Source: CADEFX01 sp050260355 (lineage in GTDB: Bacteria; Pseudomonadota; Alphaproteobacteria; Rhizobiales; Hyphomicrobiaceae). Taken from it: a stretch of 64,000 nucleotides of DNA. Shown here piece by piece: positions 50,857 through 60,683 of the stretch. The first letter of the stretch is position 1. Each line of letters starts with the position of its first letter. Position numbers and translations under genes: made by a program. The stretch is from the NCBI GenBank assembly GCA_050260355.1, contig JBLNBZ010000046.1:52317-116316 (forward strand), written 5' to 3'. Under the pieces are notes generated by a model. The model was given only the letters and a program-made list of their open reading frames with translations. It was not told the origin of the DNA and ran no database searches.

Positions 50857-52092
50857 ATGGGTCAAGTCCTGTTTCGCAATTTCGAGCTGCTCGATCCCGA
50901 GCACGATGAGTTGAGGGGCGGCCACGAGCTGCTCGTCGAGGACAAGACGATCAAGGAAGTCTCCTCGCGCCCGATTCGCGCCGACAATGCAACCGTCATC
51001 GATTGTGGCAAGCGCACGCTGATGCCGGGCCTCATCGACGCGCATGTGCACGTCTGCCTGTCGGAGGTCTACCTCCGCCGGCTCGAGAACATTCCGTTGA
51101 CGCTGATGACCGCGCGGGCCGTCGACCTGATGCGCGGCATGCTCGATCGTGGCTTCACGTCGGTGCGCGACACCGGCGGCGCCGACTGGGGGCTCAAGAC
51201 GGCCGTCGAGGAGGGGCTCGTGCCGGGACCCCGCTTGTTCATCGCCGGACGTGCCATCGGGCCGACCGGCGGACACAGCGACGGACGCAGGCGCACCGAC
51301 AGCGGTGGCGGTTGCTACTGCTGCAACGCCCTGAAGTTCACGATGGAGATCTCGGACGGCGCCGACCAGGTGCGCAAGTCGGCGCGCGAGCAGATGCGCC
51401 AGGGCTGCGACCACGTCAAGATCATGATGTCGGGCGGCGTCGCCTCGCCGTATGACCCGCTCGACAGCCTGCAGTTCTCGCCCGGCGAGGTGGCGGCCGC
51501 GGTCGAGGAGGCAAGCGCTTTCGGCCGCTACGTGTGTGCGCATGCCTACACGCCCCAGGCCATCAAGCGTGCCGCAGACGGCGGCGTGCGCACCATCGAG
51601 CACGGCAACCTGATCGACGAGGCGTCGGCCAAGACGATGGCGTCCAAGGGCATGTTCCTGATCGCCAATCTCATCGCCTATTACGCCATGCGCGAGCGCG
51701 CGCGCGAGTTCGGCATGACGCCGGAGATGCTGGAGAAGAACGACCTCGTCATCGACGGCGGCCTCAAATCGCTCGAGATCTGCAAGCGGGCGGGCGTGCC
51801 TGTCGCCTATGGCAGCGATCTGCTCGGGCAGCTTCAGGTCGACCAGTCGCGCGAGTTCCTGCTGCGCTCCGAGGTGGTCAAGCCCATCGACATCATCCGC
51901 TCGGCCACGACCGTCGCCGCGCAGGTCATCCGCCAGGAGGGCAAGCTCGGCTGCATCAAGCCCGGCGCGCATGCCGATCTCATCGTGGTCGACGGCAACC
52001 CGCTGAAGAGGCTCGAGCTGTTCCAGGACCAGGGTCGGCACATCCCGCTCATCATGCAGGCCGGCAAGCTCTACAAGAACAAGCTGAGCTAG
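50857..52092 (+). CDS. Amidohydrolase-superfamily protein, first copy of a tandem pair
   Basis: This 411-residue metal-dependent hydrolase has the HxH site DAHVHV, a carboxylated Lys in DHVKIMMSGG, His in CAHAYTPQA and TIEHGNLID, and Asp in AYGSDLLG. It follows the Sgx9260/Xaa-Pro dipeptidase-like branch. GGHSDGRRRTD and a Cys-rich loop GGGCYCCNALKF are shared with the next gene. The ATG at 50857 (MGQVLFRNFELLDPE) matches the paralogue; a GTG at 50845 adds four residues. It is divergent from the GT4 gene by 173 bases and precedes a peptide-type ABC transporter. Confidence 0.9.
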   Translation: MGQVLFRNFELLDPEHDELRGGHELLVEDKTIKEVSSRPIRADNATVIDCGKRTLMPGLIDAHVHVCLSEVYLRRLENIPLTLMTARAVDLMRGMLDRGFTSVRDTGGADWGLKTAVEEGLVPGPRLFIAGRAIGPTGGHSDGRRRTDSGGGCYCCNALKFTMEISDGADQVRKSAREQMRQGCDHVKIMMSGGVASPYDPLDSLQFSPGEVAAAVEEASAFGRYVCAHAYTPQAIKRAADGGVRTIEHGNLIDEASAKTMASKGMFLIANLIAYYAMRERAREFGMTPEMLEKNDLVIDGGLKSLEICKRAGVPVAYGSDLLGQLQVDQSREFLLRSEVVKPIDIIRSATTVAAQVIRQEGKLGCIKPGAHADLIVVDGNPLKRLELFQDQGRHIPLIMQAGKLYKNKLS

Positions 52093-52178
52093 GCGATGCT
52101 CGAGCGCGGTGGCAGCTCTCCGGGTCCATCAATGGCGAATGAGCATCGCGTGATTTGGCGCCGAACCGGGACTTCGAC

Positions 52179-53417
52179 ATGACGCTGCAGGTACTCTTCA
52201 AGAACTTCGAGCTGCTGGAGCCCACGTATGGCGAGCTGCGCGGCGGCTACCAGCTTCTCGTCGAAGGCGACCTCGTCAAGGAGCTGTCCGACAAGCCGAT
52301 CCGAGCCGAGAATGCGGCCGTCATCGACTGCGGCGGGCGCACGCTGATGCCGGGCCTCATCGACTCGCACGTGCACGCCATGCACAGCGAGGTGAACGTC
52401 CGCTTCCTCGAGGCCATGCCGCTGACGCTGCTGACGGCGCGCGCGGGCTCGCGGCTCAGGGCCATGCTCGATCGCGGCTTCACGACCGTCCGCGACACTG
52501 GCGGGGCGGACTGGGGCGTCAAGACCGCGCTCGAGACGGGTCACTTCATCGGGCCGCGCCTGTTCATCGCCGGCAAGTCGATCGGCCCGACCGGCGGACA
52601 TGCCGACAGCCGCAGGCGGACCGACATGGGCGGCTCCTGCATCTGCTGCGACGGCCTGCAGTTCAAATCGGCCATCGCCGACGGCGCCGACGAGGTGAGG
52701 AAGGCCGCGCGCGAGCAGATGCGCCAGGGCTGCGACCACGTTAAGATCATGATGTCGGGCGGTGTCGCCTCGCCGTATGATCCGCTCGATAGCCTCCAGT
52801 TCTCGATTCCGGAGGTGCAGGCCGCGGTCGAGGAGGCGCAGGCCTTCGGACGCTACGTCTGTGCGCACGCCTATTCTGCCGAAGCGATTACGCGGGCGGC
52901 GCACAACGGCGTGCGCACCATCGAGCACGGCAACCTGATCGACGATGCGGCCGCCAAGCTTATGGCCGAGAAGGGCATGTTCCTGGTTGCCAACCTCGTC
53001 GCCTACTACGCGATGAAGGATCGGGCGGCCAAGTTCGGGATGACGGCGGAGAGCCTCGCGAAGAATGACATGGTGATCGACGGCGGCCTCAAGTCGCTCG
53101 AGATCTGCAAGCGGGCGGGGGTGCCCGTCGCCTACGGCAGCGATCTGCTCGGCGACCTCGCGGTGGATCAGTCGCGCGAGTTCGTGCTGAGAAGCGAGGT
53201 GGTCTCGCCGATTGAGATCATCCGCTCCGCCACCACCATCGGCGCGCAGGTTCTGCGCCAGGAGGGCAAGCTCGGCACGCTGGCTCCGGGCGCCTTCGCC
53301 GACCTCATCGTAGTCGATGGTAACCCACTAAAAAACCTTGCCCTTTTTGAAGGACAGGGGCAGCATTTGTCGGTCATCATGAAAGGCGGCAAGCTGCACA
53401 AGAACCGCCTTGTCTGA
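52179..53417 (+). CDS. Amidohydrolase-superfamily protein, second copy of a tandem pair
   Basis: This 412-residue paralogue of the preceding protein aligns without large gaps. The same sites are present: DSHVHAMHSE, DHVKIMMSGG, CAHAYSAEA, TIEHGNLID and AYGSDLLGDL. The loop reads MGGSCICCDGLQF. The ATG at 52179 gives MTLQVLFKNFELLEPT, parallel to the first copy; an upstream TTG at 52155 is less likely. A gene duplication is clear. The substrate may be a peptide or imide that the following ABC transporter imports. Confidence 0.9.
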   Translation: MTLQVLFKNFELLEPTYGELRGGYQLLVEGDLVKELSDKPIRAENAAVIDCGGRTLMPGLIDSHVHAMHSEVNVRFLEAMPLTLLTARAGSRLRAMLDRGFTTVRDTGGADWGVKTALETGHFIGPRLFIAGKSIGPTGGHADSRRRTDMGGSCICCDGLQFKSAIADGADEVRKAAREQMRQGCDHVKIMMSGGVASPYDPLDSLQFSIPEVQAAVEEAQAFGRYVCAHAYSAEAITRAAHNGVRTIEHGNLIDDAAAKLMAEKGMFLVANLVAYYAMKDRAAKFGMTAESLAKNDMVIDGGLKSLEICKRAGVPVAYGSDLLGDLAVDQSREFVLRSEVVSPIEIIRSATTIGAQVLRQEGKLGTLAPGAFADLIVVDGNPLKNLALFEGQGQHLSVIMKGGKLHKNRLV

Positions 53418-53442
53418 GCTTGCGGCGGAGGGCCGCGAACAT

Positions 53443-54315
53443 ATGGTGCAATCAACGGTAGCGGACGCGAGGCCGCAGACCGCGCCTCGGGCCGCGACGA
53501 GACTTTTCAGCTCGCGCCGGCTCGGGCGCTACGCGCTGAACGCCGTCGCGGGCTTGGCGCTCGCCTACATTTTAACGCCCCTGTTTTTCGTCACCTGGCT
53601 CGCCTTCTTCCGCCAGGAGATCCCCTCGTTTCCGCCGGAGGGCTACTCGTTGCGCTGGTTCGCCGCCATCGCCAGCAACGACCGCTTTCTGAGCGGCTTT
53701 CTTCTGAGCTTGCAGGTTGGCGTCATTGCCACCTCGATCGGACTTGCGGTCGGCATTCCGGCGGCGCTGTGCCTGACGCGGTTCCGCTTCAGGGGCCGCG
53801 AGGCGCTGAACAGCCTTTTGCTGCTGCCGCTGGTGGTGCCCGGCGTCGTGCTCGGCACGGCGCTCTACGTGTTCCATGTCGAGGCCGAGATCCACACGGG
53901 CATCCCGATCCTGGGCTCGCTCGGCGGCCTGATCGCCGGCCACGTGCTGGTCGTCATTCCCTGGGCCGTGCGCCTCATCACGGCAAGCCTCGCGGGCTTC
54001 GATCGCACCATCGAGGAGGCCGCGCAAAGCCTCGGCGCCGATCGCTGGACTACCTTCCGCCGCATCACGCTGCCCTCGATCCTGCCCGGCATCGTCGCTG
54101 CCGCGCTGTTCGGGTTCGTCAGCTCGTTCGGAAATCTGGAAATGAGCCTGTTCCTGGTCGGACCCGGCCGCACCACGCTGCCGATTGCAATCCTCCAGTA
54201 TCTGGAGTGGAAGATCGATCCGACCATTGCCGCCGTGTCCGTGCTCCAAATCCTGCTGATCGCAGGCGCCATGCTGATCACGGACCGGTTCGTGCGCATC
54301 AGCAGGGTGGTTTGA
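53443..54315 (+). CDS. ABC transporter permease (PotC-type)
   Basis: This 290-residue permease starts at the ATG at 53443 with GGAGGG upstream. It has six helices: YALNAVAGLALAYILTPLFFV, then the loop FFRQEIPSFPPEGYSLRWFA typical of spermidine/putrescine PotC-like permeases (shown in part FPPEGYSLRWF), and the EAA motif IEEAAQSLGADRWTTFRRI. The last helix and the short polar end RFVRISRVV close the protein. It is adjacent to the amidohydrolase pair with 25 bases between. Substrate unknown. Confidence 0.9.
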   Translation: MVQSTVADARPQTAPRAATRLFSSRRLGRYALNAVAGLALAYILTPLFFVTWLAFFRQEIPSFPPEGYSLRWFAAIASNDRFLSGFLLSLQVGVIATSIGLAVGIPAALCLTRFRFRGREALNSLLLLPLVVPGVVLGTALYVFHVEAEIHTGIPILGSLGGLIAGHVLVVIPWAVRLITASLAGFDRTIEEAAQSLGADRWTTFRRITLPSILPGIVAAALFGFVSSFGNLEMSLFLVGPGRTTLPIAILQYLEWKIDPTIAAVSVLQILLIAGAMLITDRFVRISRVV

Positions 54316-54319
54316 CCGT

Positions 54320-55399
54320 ATGGCCAGACTCGAGCTTTATCAGGTAACCAAGCGATACAACGACTTCTATGCCGTGCGCGACGTGTCGCTCGACGTGGCG
54401 GACGGCGAGTTCCTGGTGCTGCTCGGGCCGTCGGGCTGCGGCAAGACTACGACTTTGCGCATCATCGCCGGTTTCATCGAGGCGACGCAGGGGAGCGTCC
54501 GCCTCGGCGGGCGCGAGATCTCAGAGCTTCCGCCCTGGAAGCGCAACGCAGGCCTCGTGTTCCAGAACTACGCCCTGTTTCCGCATCTGACCGTCGCCGA
54601 GAACGTCGCCTTCGGCCTGGAGATGCGCAAGGTCGCCAAGAGCGAGATCGCGCCGCGCGTGGCCGAGGCACTGCGTCTCGTCCGCCTCGGTCACCTGGGT
54701 GAGCGCCTGCCGCGCCAGTTATCCGGCGGCCAGCAGCAACGGGTGGCGCTGGCCCGCGCCCTGGTCTTCAAGCCGGACGTTTTGCTGCTCGACGAGCCGC
54801 TTTCGAACCTCGATGCCAAGCTGCGCCAGGAGGTGCGCATCGAGATCCGGGAGCTGCAGCGGCAGCTCGGTCTCACGACCATCATGGTGACGCACGACCA
54901 GGAGGAGGCGCTCACGATGGCCGATCGCCTCGTCGTCATGAGCGAGGGCTCAGTGCGCCAGCTCGGCACGCAGCGCGATCTTTACGAGCGTCCAGCCGAC
55001 CGCTTCGTTGCGGGCTTCGTCGGCCGCTCGACATTTCTCGACGGCACCATCGAGGCGCCCGGCAGGTTCCGTACTGAGGGAGGGCTCGAGATCAAATGCG
55101 CGCAGGCTGCCGCAGGTCCCGCATCGCTGGCGCTCAGGCCCGAGCGCATCTCACTCGGCTCCGGCCCGATCGCGGGATTGGACAATGCCTTGCCCGGCGT
55201 CGTGGAGTTCGTCTCCTACCTCGGCCCCAACATCGACGTGCACGTGCGACTGTCGCCGAAGGAGCGGGTCACCGTGCAGGTGCCGAACCGGCAGGATGGG
55301 TTTGCGCCGAACACTGGCGACAGCGTCTACGTCGGCTGGGCGGCGGCGACGGGTACGCTGTTTCCGGCAGGTGTGTCGGGCGAAGTGGATTTGCGGTGA
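54320..55399 (+). CDS. ABC transporter ATP-binding protein (PotA-type)
   Basis: This 359-residue ATPase has Walker A GPSGCGKTTTLRIIAG (about 36-51), the signature LSGGQQQRVALARAL, Walker B LLLDEPLSNLDAKL and THDQEEAL. The C-terminal TOBE domain (about 280-359) includes ALRPERISLGSGP. It starts five bases after the permease gene. It belongs to the PotA/CysA-type group and would energise the two permeases here. Confidence 0.95.
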   Translation: MARLELYQVTKRYNDFYAVRDVSLDVADGEFLVLLGPSGCGKTTTLRIIAGFIEATQGSVRLGGREISELPPWKRNAGLVFQNYALFPHLTVAENVAFGLEMRKVAKSEIAPRVAEALRLVRLGHLGERLPRQLSGGQQQRVALARALVFKPDVLLLDEPLSNLDAKLRQEVRIEIRELQRQLGLTTIMVTHDQEEALTMADRLVVMSEGSVRQLGTQRDLYERPADRFVAGFVGRSTFLDGTIEAPGRFRTEGGLEIKCAQAAAGPASLALRPERISLGSGPIAGLDNALPGVVEFVSYLGPNIDVHVRLSPKERVTVQVPNRQDGFAPNTGDSVYVGWAAATGTLFPAGVSGEVDLR

Positions 55400-55436
55400 C
55401 GGCGGCCGGAGCACGGCCAGTCAAAGGGAGAGACAG

Positions 55437-56504
55437 ATGACCAAGCGTGATATCGGATTGAAGGCGACGAGACGGCAACTGCTGCAAGGAGCCGCGGCGG
55501 CCGTCGGCACGGCGGCGCTCGGCTTGCCGGGCCCTGCTGCAGCGCAGGGCAAGGGCAAGATCGTCGTCGGCACGTGGGGCGGCGACTATGCACGACTGCT
55601 CAACAAGAACATCGAGCAGCCGATCCTCATTCCCGCAGGCTGGGAGGTGACGCAGGACCAGGCCGGCGATCCGCAGCGGCGCAGCAAGCTGCTGGCGGAG
55701 AAGCGGCTGCCGCGCGGGACGACGGACATTCAGGGGCTTTCGGCGCCGAACATGTATCAGATGTTCGATGCCGGCGTGACGGCTGAAATCGACTACGGCA
55801 AGCTGAAGAATGCGCCGAACCTGTTGCCGTCGATGAAGTACAAGTACGGCGTCGGGCACATCTATTCGGGCAAGGTCGCCGTCTTCAACGAGAAGTTCAT
55901 GGGTGGCTGGAAGCCCAAGAGCTACAAGGACGTGTTCGATCCCAAGCACGGCAATAAGCTCGGCATCATCGACATCCAGTATCAGTACACGCTGGTGGCG
56001 GCAGCGTTGGCGGCCGGGGGCAAGCCTAACGACCTGGAGCCTGGCAAGAAGCTGCTGCTCGAGTGCAAGAAGGCGGGCGCGCGCATCTACCCGACCAACG
56101 AGGCCTTCGCGCAGGGGCTCAAGTCGGAGGAGTTCGGCGTCGGCGTGATGTGGAAGGCGCGCGTCGTGCAGTGGCAGAACGCCGGAGTGCCGGTCGACTC
56201 GATCGCGCCGACCGAGGGCGCGCTGGCTTACGTCTCGGGCTTCGTCATTCCGAAGAATGCGCCCAACAAGGAGGGTGCCTACGCTTACATGGATGCGATG
56301 CTCGAGAAGTCGGCGCAGGAGGCGTTCGCCATCGACATGGGCTACAACCCGACCGTCAAGAACGCGGTGGTGGCGCCCGACCTCAACAAGCGCATCGGCT
56401 TCACATCGGCTGAGATCGAGGCTCTCGTCGATCTCGACTATGCCTACATGAACGAGAACGATGTCCAGCTCAAAGAGTGGTGGGACAAGGAGCTGAAGGG
56501 CTGA
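55437..56504 (+). CDS. ABC transporter substrate-binding protein (PotD-type, Tat signal)
   Basis: This 355-residue periplasmic protein has a Tat-type leader (TRRQLLQG at 11-18, then an Ala-rich core to about 36, ending AAAQG). The mature part has KIVVGTWGGDYARLLNKNI, the aromatic binding segment and VGHIYSGKVAVFNEKF, as in PotD/spermidine-type and other solute-binding proteins of family PF13416. GGGAG lies before the ATG. A 39-base hairpin follows. The ligand cannot be read from sequence, but polyamines, opines or peptides are the usual range. Confidence 0.92.
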   Translation: MTKRDIGLKATRRQLLQGAAAAVGTAALGLPGPAAAQGKGKIVVGTWGGDYARLLNKNIEQPILIPAGWEVTQDQAGDPQRRSKLLAEKRLPRGTTDIQGLSAPNMYQMFDAGVTAEIDYGKLKNAPNLLPSMKYKYGVGHIYSGKVAVFNEKFMGGWKPKSYKDVFDPKHGNKLGIIDIQYQYTLVAAALAAGGKPNDLEPGKKLLLECKKAGARIYPTNEAFAQGLKSEEFGVGVMWKARVVQWQNAGVPVDSIAPTEGALAYVSGFVIPKNAPNKEGAYAYMDAMLEKSAQEAFAIDMGYNPTVKNAVVAPDLNKRIGFTSAEIEALVDLDYAYMNENDVQLKEWWDKELKG

Positions 56505-56512
56505 GGGCCTTC

Positions 56513-56551
56513 GCCTCTCTCCCCGTCGTGAAGCGCGACGGGGAGAGAGGC
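56513..56551. repeat. CCTCTCTCCCCGTCG palindrome between binding-protein and permease genes
   Basis: A perfect 16-base stem, 56513-56528 with 56536-56551, surrounds a 7-base loop, starting 9 bases after the binding-protein gene and 65 before the next ATG. It is a longer version of the element at 43028. The stem is strong enough to pause or stop transcription and may set the ratio of binding protein to downstream permease. Confidence 0.65.
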
Positions 56552-56615
56552 TCGCGTCCGCCGCGTTCAGGCTTCCGCACCGGCACGTCCAGCATCAGTC
56601 GCGCTCAAGCTTTCA

Positions 56616-57506
56616 ATGGCCCAAACCGTAGCAGCACATCGAGGTCCGATCGAGGAGGGGCGGAGCAGCTCGCTCCTGTCGGCCGGCACGCTGGTGGGGC
56701 CTGCAACGGTGATCGTCGTGGTCGGCCTTCTGCTGCCGATTGCCATCCTCTTCCGCTACAGCCTCAATCAGTTCAAGCCGCGCGTGATGATGGTCGAGGC
56801 GTTCACGGTCGAGAACTACATCAAGTTCTTCACCGACCCGTTCTACACGCACATCTTCTTCACCACGCTTCGTGTGGCGTTCATCTGCACCGTGATCTGC
56901 CTGCTGCTGGGCTTCCCGCTGGCCTATGTGCTGGCTCGCACGCAGACGCGATTCAAGCACGTGCTGATCATGCTGGTGGTGCTGCCGCTGTTCGTCGGCA
57001 ACGCCGTGCGCGCCGCCGGCTGGATGACCCTGTTCGGCACCAAGGGGTTTTTGAACGTGACCCTCATCGACCTCGGCATTATCTCCGAGCCGATGCAGAT
57101 CATGTTCACGGAAGGCGCCGTGATTGCCGGCATCATCGCGGTCAACCTGCCGTACATGGTGCTGACCCTGCAGAGCGTGATCGAAGGCATCGAGCGCAAT
57201 GTCGAGGAGGCAGCGTTCAGCCTGGGCGCGGGTCCGGTGACCATGTTCCGGCGCGTGCTGTGGCCGATGGCGCTGCCCGGCATCATCGCCGGCACCATTC
57301 TGACGTTCATTCTCGGCATGAACGCCTATGCCACGCCGGTTCTGCTCGGCGGCCCGAAGTTCAAGATGATGGGGCCGCTGGTGTTCGGCCAGTTCCAGCT
57401 CAACAACTGGCCGTTCGGCGCCGCCATCTCGTTCATTCTCATGACGGCGACACTGCTACTTACCGCGACCGCCAACCTGATCGTGCAGCGCCGGTATCGG
57501 CGGTAG
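56616..57506 (+). CDS. ABC transporter permease (PotB-type)
   Basis: This 296-residue permease has six helices and the PotB-like features FRYSLNQFKPRVMMVEAFTV (loop) and the EAA motif VEEAAFSLGAGPVTMFRRV. TILTFILGMNAYATPVLLGGP and the Arg-rich end IVQRRYRR are typical. The order of the set is amidohydrolase pair, permease C, ATPase, binding protein, permease B. The start ATG follows a weak ribosome site after the hairpin. Confidence 0.9.
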   Translation: MAQTVAAHRGPIEEGRSSSLLSAGTLVGPATVIVVVGLLLPIAILFRYSLNQFKPRVMMVEAFTVENYIKFFTDPFYTHIFFTTLRVAFICTVICLLLGFPLAYVLARTQTRFKHVLIMLVVLPLFVGNAVRAAGWMTLFGTKGFLNVTLIDLGIISEPMQIMFTEGAVIAGIIAVNLPYMVLTLQSVIEGIERNVEEAAFSLGAGPVTMFRRVLWPMALPGIIAGTILTFILGMNAYATPVLLGGPKFKMMGPLVFGQFQLNNWPFGAAISFILMTATLLLTATANLIVQRRYRR

Positions 57507-57642
57507 GCGGGCGCCGCGCTCCGGAGGAACGGGGCGAGGCGGGAGGGTTCAAGCGCGCCTCTCGATACCGGGGACGCAACGTGTGAGCTTGCGTATGCGG
57601 CGCAGGCACGTTCGCCGTGGGCACCGACCGATCGGAAAAGCG

Positions 57643-58614
57643 TCAAGCCGCCTGCGCGGCGCGAATCTGCTCGCGCAGGGTGGCGAGGTTGCCGCCGCCC
57701 TTGACCGAGCCCGGCAGCGGGTGCCCGACGATGTCCTCGGCCAGGATGGCGGTCTCGATCAGCTTGCGCAGGTCGACGCCGGTGTCGATGCCCATCTCCT
57801 CGCACATGAACACGAGGTCCTCGGTGCACACGTTGCCGGCAGCACTCTTGTGTGCCGCGAACGGACAGCCGCCGAGCCCGGCGACCGCGGCGTCATAGAT
57901 CGAGATGCCCATCTCAAGGCCTGCGTACGCATTGGCGATGCCCATGCCGCGCGTGTCGTGCAGGTGCAGCGCAAGCTCGAGGTCGGGATACGTCTCGCGC
58001 ACGGCACCGGTGATACGCTTGATGGTGGCCGGCGTCGCCCAGGCCATGGTGTCGGCCAGCGACAGCACCTTGATCTTCAGGTCGTGCTCGGCGGCCAGGT
58101 CGAACACCTGCTTCACCATCTCGAGGATGCGCGCCGTCGGCATGTCGCCCTCGAAATTGCAGCCGAAGGCCGCCATCATCGACGCGCGCTCGACCGGGAT
58201 GCCGTTCTCCTTGAACAGCTTGATCATGCCCGCCTGCGCTACATAGTTCTCCTTCAGCGTGCGGTTCTGGTTGCGCTTGAGGAACTTCTCCGACGCGGTC
58301 AGAGAGATGGAGCCGTGAATGTCGTAGCGGCCGACGGCGAGCGCGCGCATGAGGCCCTTGTCGTTGAGCCACAGGCACGTGTAGCTGACACCGGAATGCT
58401 TCTTGAAGCCTCGGCTCACCTCCTCGGCATCGGCCCAGCCCGGCACGTTCTTCGGATTGACGAACGAGACGCACTGGATCTGCTTCAGTCCGGTCAGCGA
58501 GAGGCTGTCGATCAGCTCGATCTTGCGCGCGGTCGGGATCGGCCCCTTCTCGATCTGGAAGCCCTCGCGCGGACCTTCCTCGTTGATGCGGACCGACTTC
58601 GGCAGATCTGACAT
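57643..58614 (-). CDS. Hydroxymethylglutaryl-CoA lyase-like enzyme
   Basis: This 323-residue TIM-barrel protein is of the HMGL/isopropylmalate-synthase superfamily. EGPREGFQ (13-20) replaces the canonical DVGPRDGLQ with its essential Arg kept, and LALHLHDTRGMG holds the metal His pair. GLGGCPFAAHKSAAGNVCTEDL holds the catalytic Cys, shown here as GLGGCPFA. It should cleave HMG-CoA or a related 3-hydroxy-3-methylacyl-CoA to acetoacetate or pyruvate products. GAGGAG precedes the ATG at 58614. It converges on the permease gene and is followed upstream by YeeE-type genes. The HMG-CoA-synthase-like gene is far away (20254). Confidence 0.85.
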   Translation of the reverse strand: MSDLPKSVRINEEGPREGFQIEKGPIPTARKIELIDSLSLTGLKQIQCVSFVNPKNVPGWADAEEVSRGFKKHSGVSYTCLWLNDKGLMRALAVGRYDIHGSISLTASEKFLKRNQNRTLKENYVAQAGMIKLFKENGIPVERASMMAAFGCNFEGDMPTARILEMVKQVFDLAAEHDLKIKVLSLADTMAWATPATIKRITGAVRETYPDLELALHLHDTRGMGIANAYAGLEMGISIYDAAVAGLGGCPFAAHKSAAGNVCTEDLVFMCEEMGIDTGVDLRKLIETAILAEDIVGHPLPGSVKGGGNLATLREQIRAAQAA

Positions 58615-58646
58615 GGCGTTTCTCCTCGTTTTGGTTTGCCAGGGCC

Positions 58647-59108
58647 TCAGGCGCGAGCCGAAGGGCTCTCCGAGGCTGGGATAATCGGTGCGCGGTTGGA
58701 AAGCCAGATGCCCGCCAGCATGGCAACCACGAAGATAACGAGACCCGGCAGCTGCTCCTGGGCGGCCGCGAGCGCGGCCAGCGCAGGGCCGGGGCACAAA
58801 CCGCCGAGCCCCCAGCCGGCGCCGAAGATGGCGGCGCCGCCGATCAGGCGCGCGTCGAGATCGCGGCGACTCGGGATGTCGAAGCCCGAGTCCCAGAGCG
58901 GAGTGCCGAGGCGCCGCGCCAGCGGATAGGCCAGAAACATCGGCACCAGCGCCGCGGCGAAGACGACGCCGAGGGTGGGGTCCCAGGTGCCGTTGGCAAT
59001 GCCGGCGATATCGAGGAAGCCAAGGATCTTCTGCGGGTTGATCATGCCGGAGATGGCGAGGCCCGCGCCGAACAGGATGCCGCAGCCCAGTGCTGCCAGG
59101 ATCACCAT
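58647..59108 (-). CDS. YeeE/YedE-type (DUF6691) membrane half-protein
   Basis: This 153-residue inner-membrane protein has about four helices. MVILAALGCGILFGAGLAISGM, shown as ILAALGCGILFGAGL, and IFGAGWGLGGLCPGPAL carry the paired Gly and Cys motifs of the YeeE/YedE thiosulfate or sulfur transporter family. Such half-proteins work in pairs. The ATG at 59108 overlaps the stop of the next half, so the two are translated together. It is 32 bases from the HMG-CoA-lyase-like gene. Confidence 0.88.
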   Translation of the reverse strand: MVILAALGCGILFGAGLAISGMINPQKILGFLDIAGIANGTWDPTLGVVFAAALVPMFLAYPLARRLGTPLWDSGFDIPSRRDLDARLIGGAAIFGAGWGLGGLCPGPALAALAAAQEQLPGLVIFVVAMLAGIWLSNRAPIIPASESPSARA

Positions 59109-59545
59109 CAGGCCGCTCCCATTTGCAGGACATGCCGCATCAGAGAGACGACCAGCGCCGCCACCGCCATGAACACGCACGTCGCCACGATCGAGCGAGG
59201 CGACAGTCGCGAGATGCCGCACACGCCATGGCCCGAGGTGCAGCCGCCGCCGAGACGCGCGCCGTAGCCGACGAGCAGTCCCGCAACCGCGAGCAGGCCC
59301 CAGGAGGACGGCAGCTCGGGCTTGCTCACCACGCTCGGCGCCAGCGCAAGCATCAGCAAGGTCCCGATCGGCAGCCCCACAAGGTAGGCAAGCTGCCAGG
59401 ACAAGAGGCCCCGCGAGGAGCGCATCGCCCCTTCGAGGATGCCCGAGATCCCCGAGATTCGGCCTGCCAGCAGCAGGAACAGCGCAGACGCGGTCCCGAT
59501 CATCAGACCGCCGATCAGGCCGGCCAGTGGCGTGAAGCTCTGCAT
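59108..59545 (-). CDS. YeeE/YedE family membrane half-protein
   Basis: This 145-residue protein is the partner of the preceding one. The ATG at 59545 gives MQSFTPLAGLIGGLMIG with a long helix. AGRISGISGILEGAM and GYGARLGGGCTSGHGVCGISR are the family hallmarks, the latter with two Cys that bind or pass sulfur. The pair resembles PmpAB-type sulfur transporters, commonly next to rhodanese or persulfide genes, though none is here. Its stop overlaps the next ATG by ATGA. Confidence 0.9.
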   Translation of the reverse strand: MQSFTPLAGLIGGLMIGTASALFLLLAGRISGISGILEGAMRSSRGLLSWQLAYLVGLPIGTLLMLALAPSVVSKPELPSSWGLLAVAGLLVGYGARLGGGCTSGHGVCGISRLSPRSIVATCVFMAVAALVVSLMRHVLQMGAA

Positions 59546-59564
59546 CGTTGCGTCGCGACCTCTC

Positions 59565-60542
<978 letters not shown>

Positions 60543-60683
60543 GCGACCTCCATCGCGCTGTCGATTGCTCGGTCTGGAGCGTGGGCGCCTGATGATTGGC
60601 GAGCCCCCATGGCCCGCAATATCGCCAAAGCTTAGAGCAGGATACAAGCGTCCTGGAGGAAAAATCTCTGCAAGCCGGCGAGG

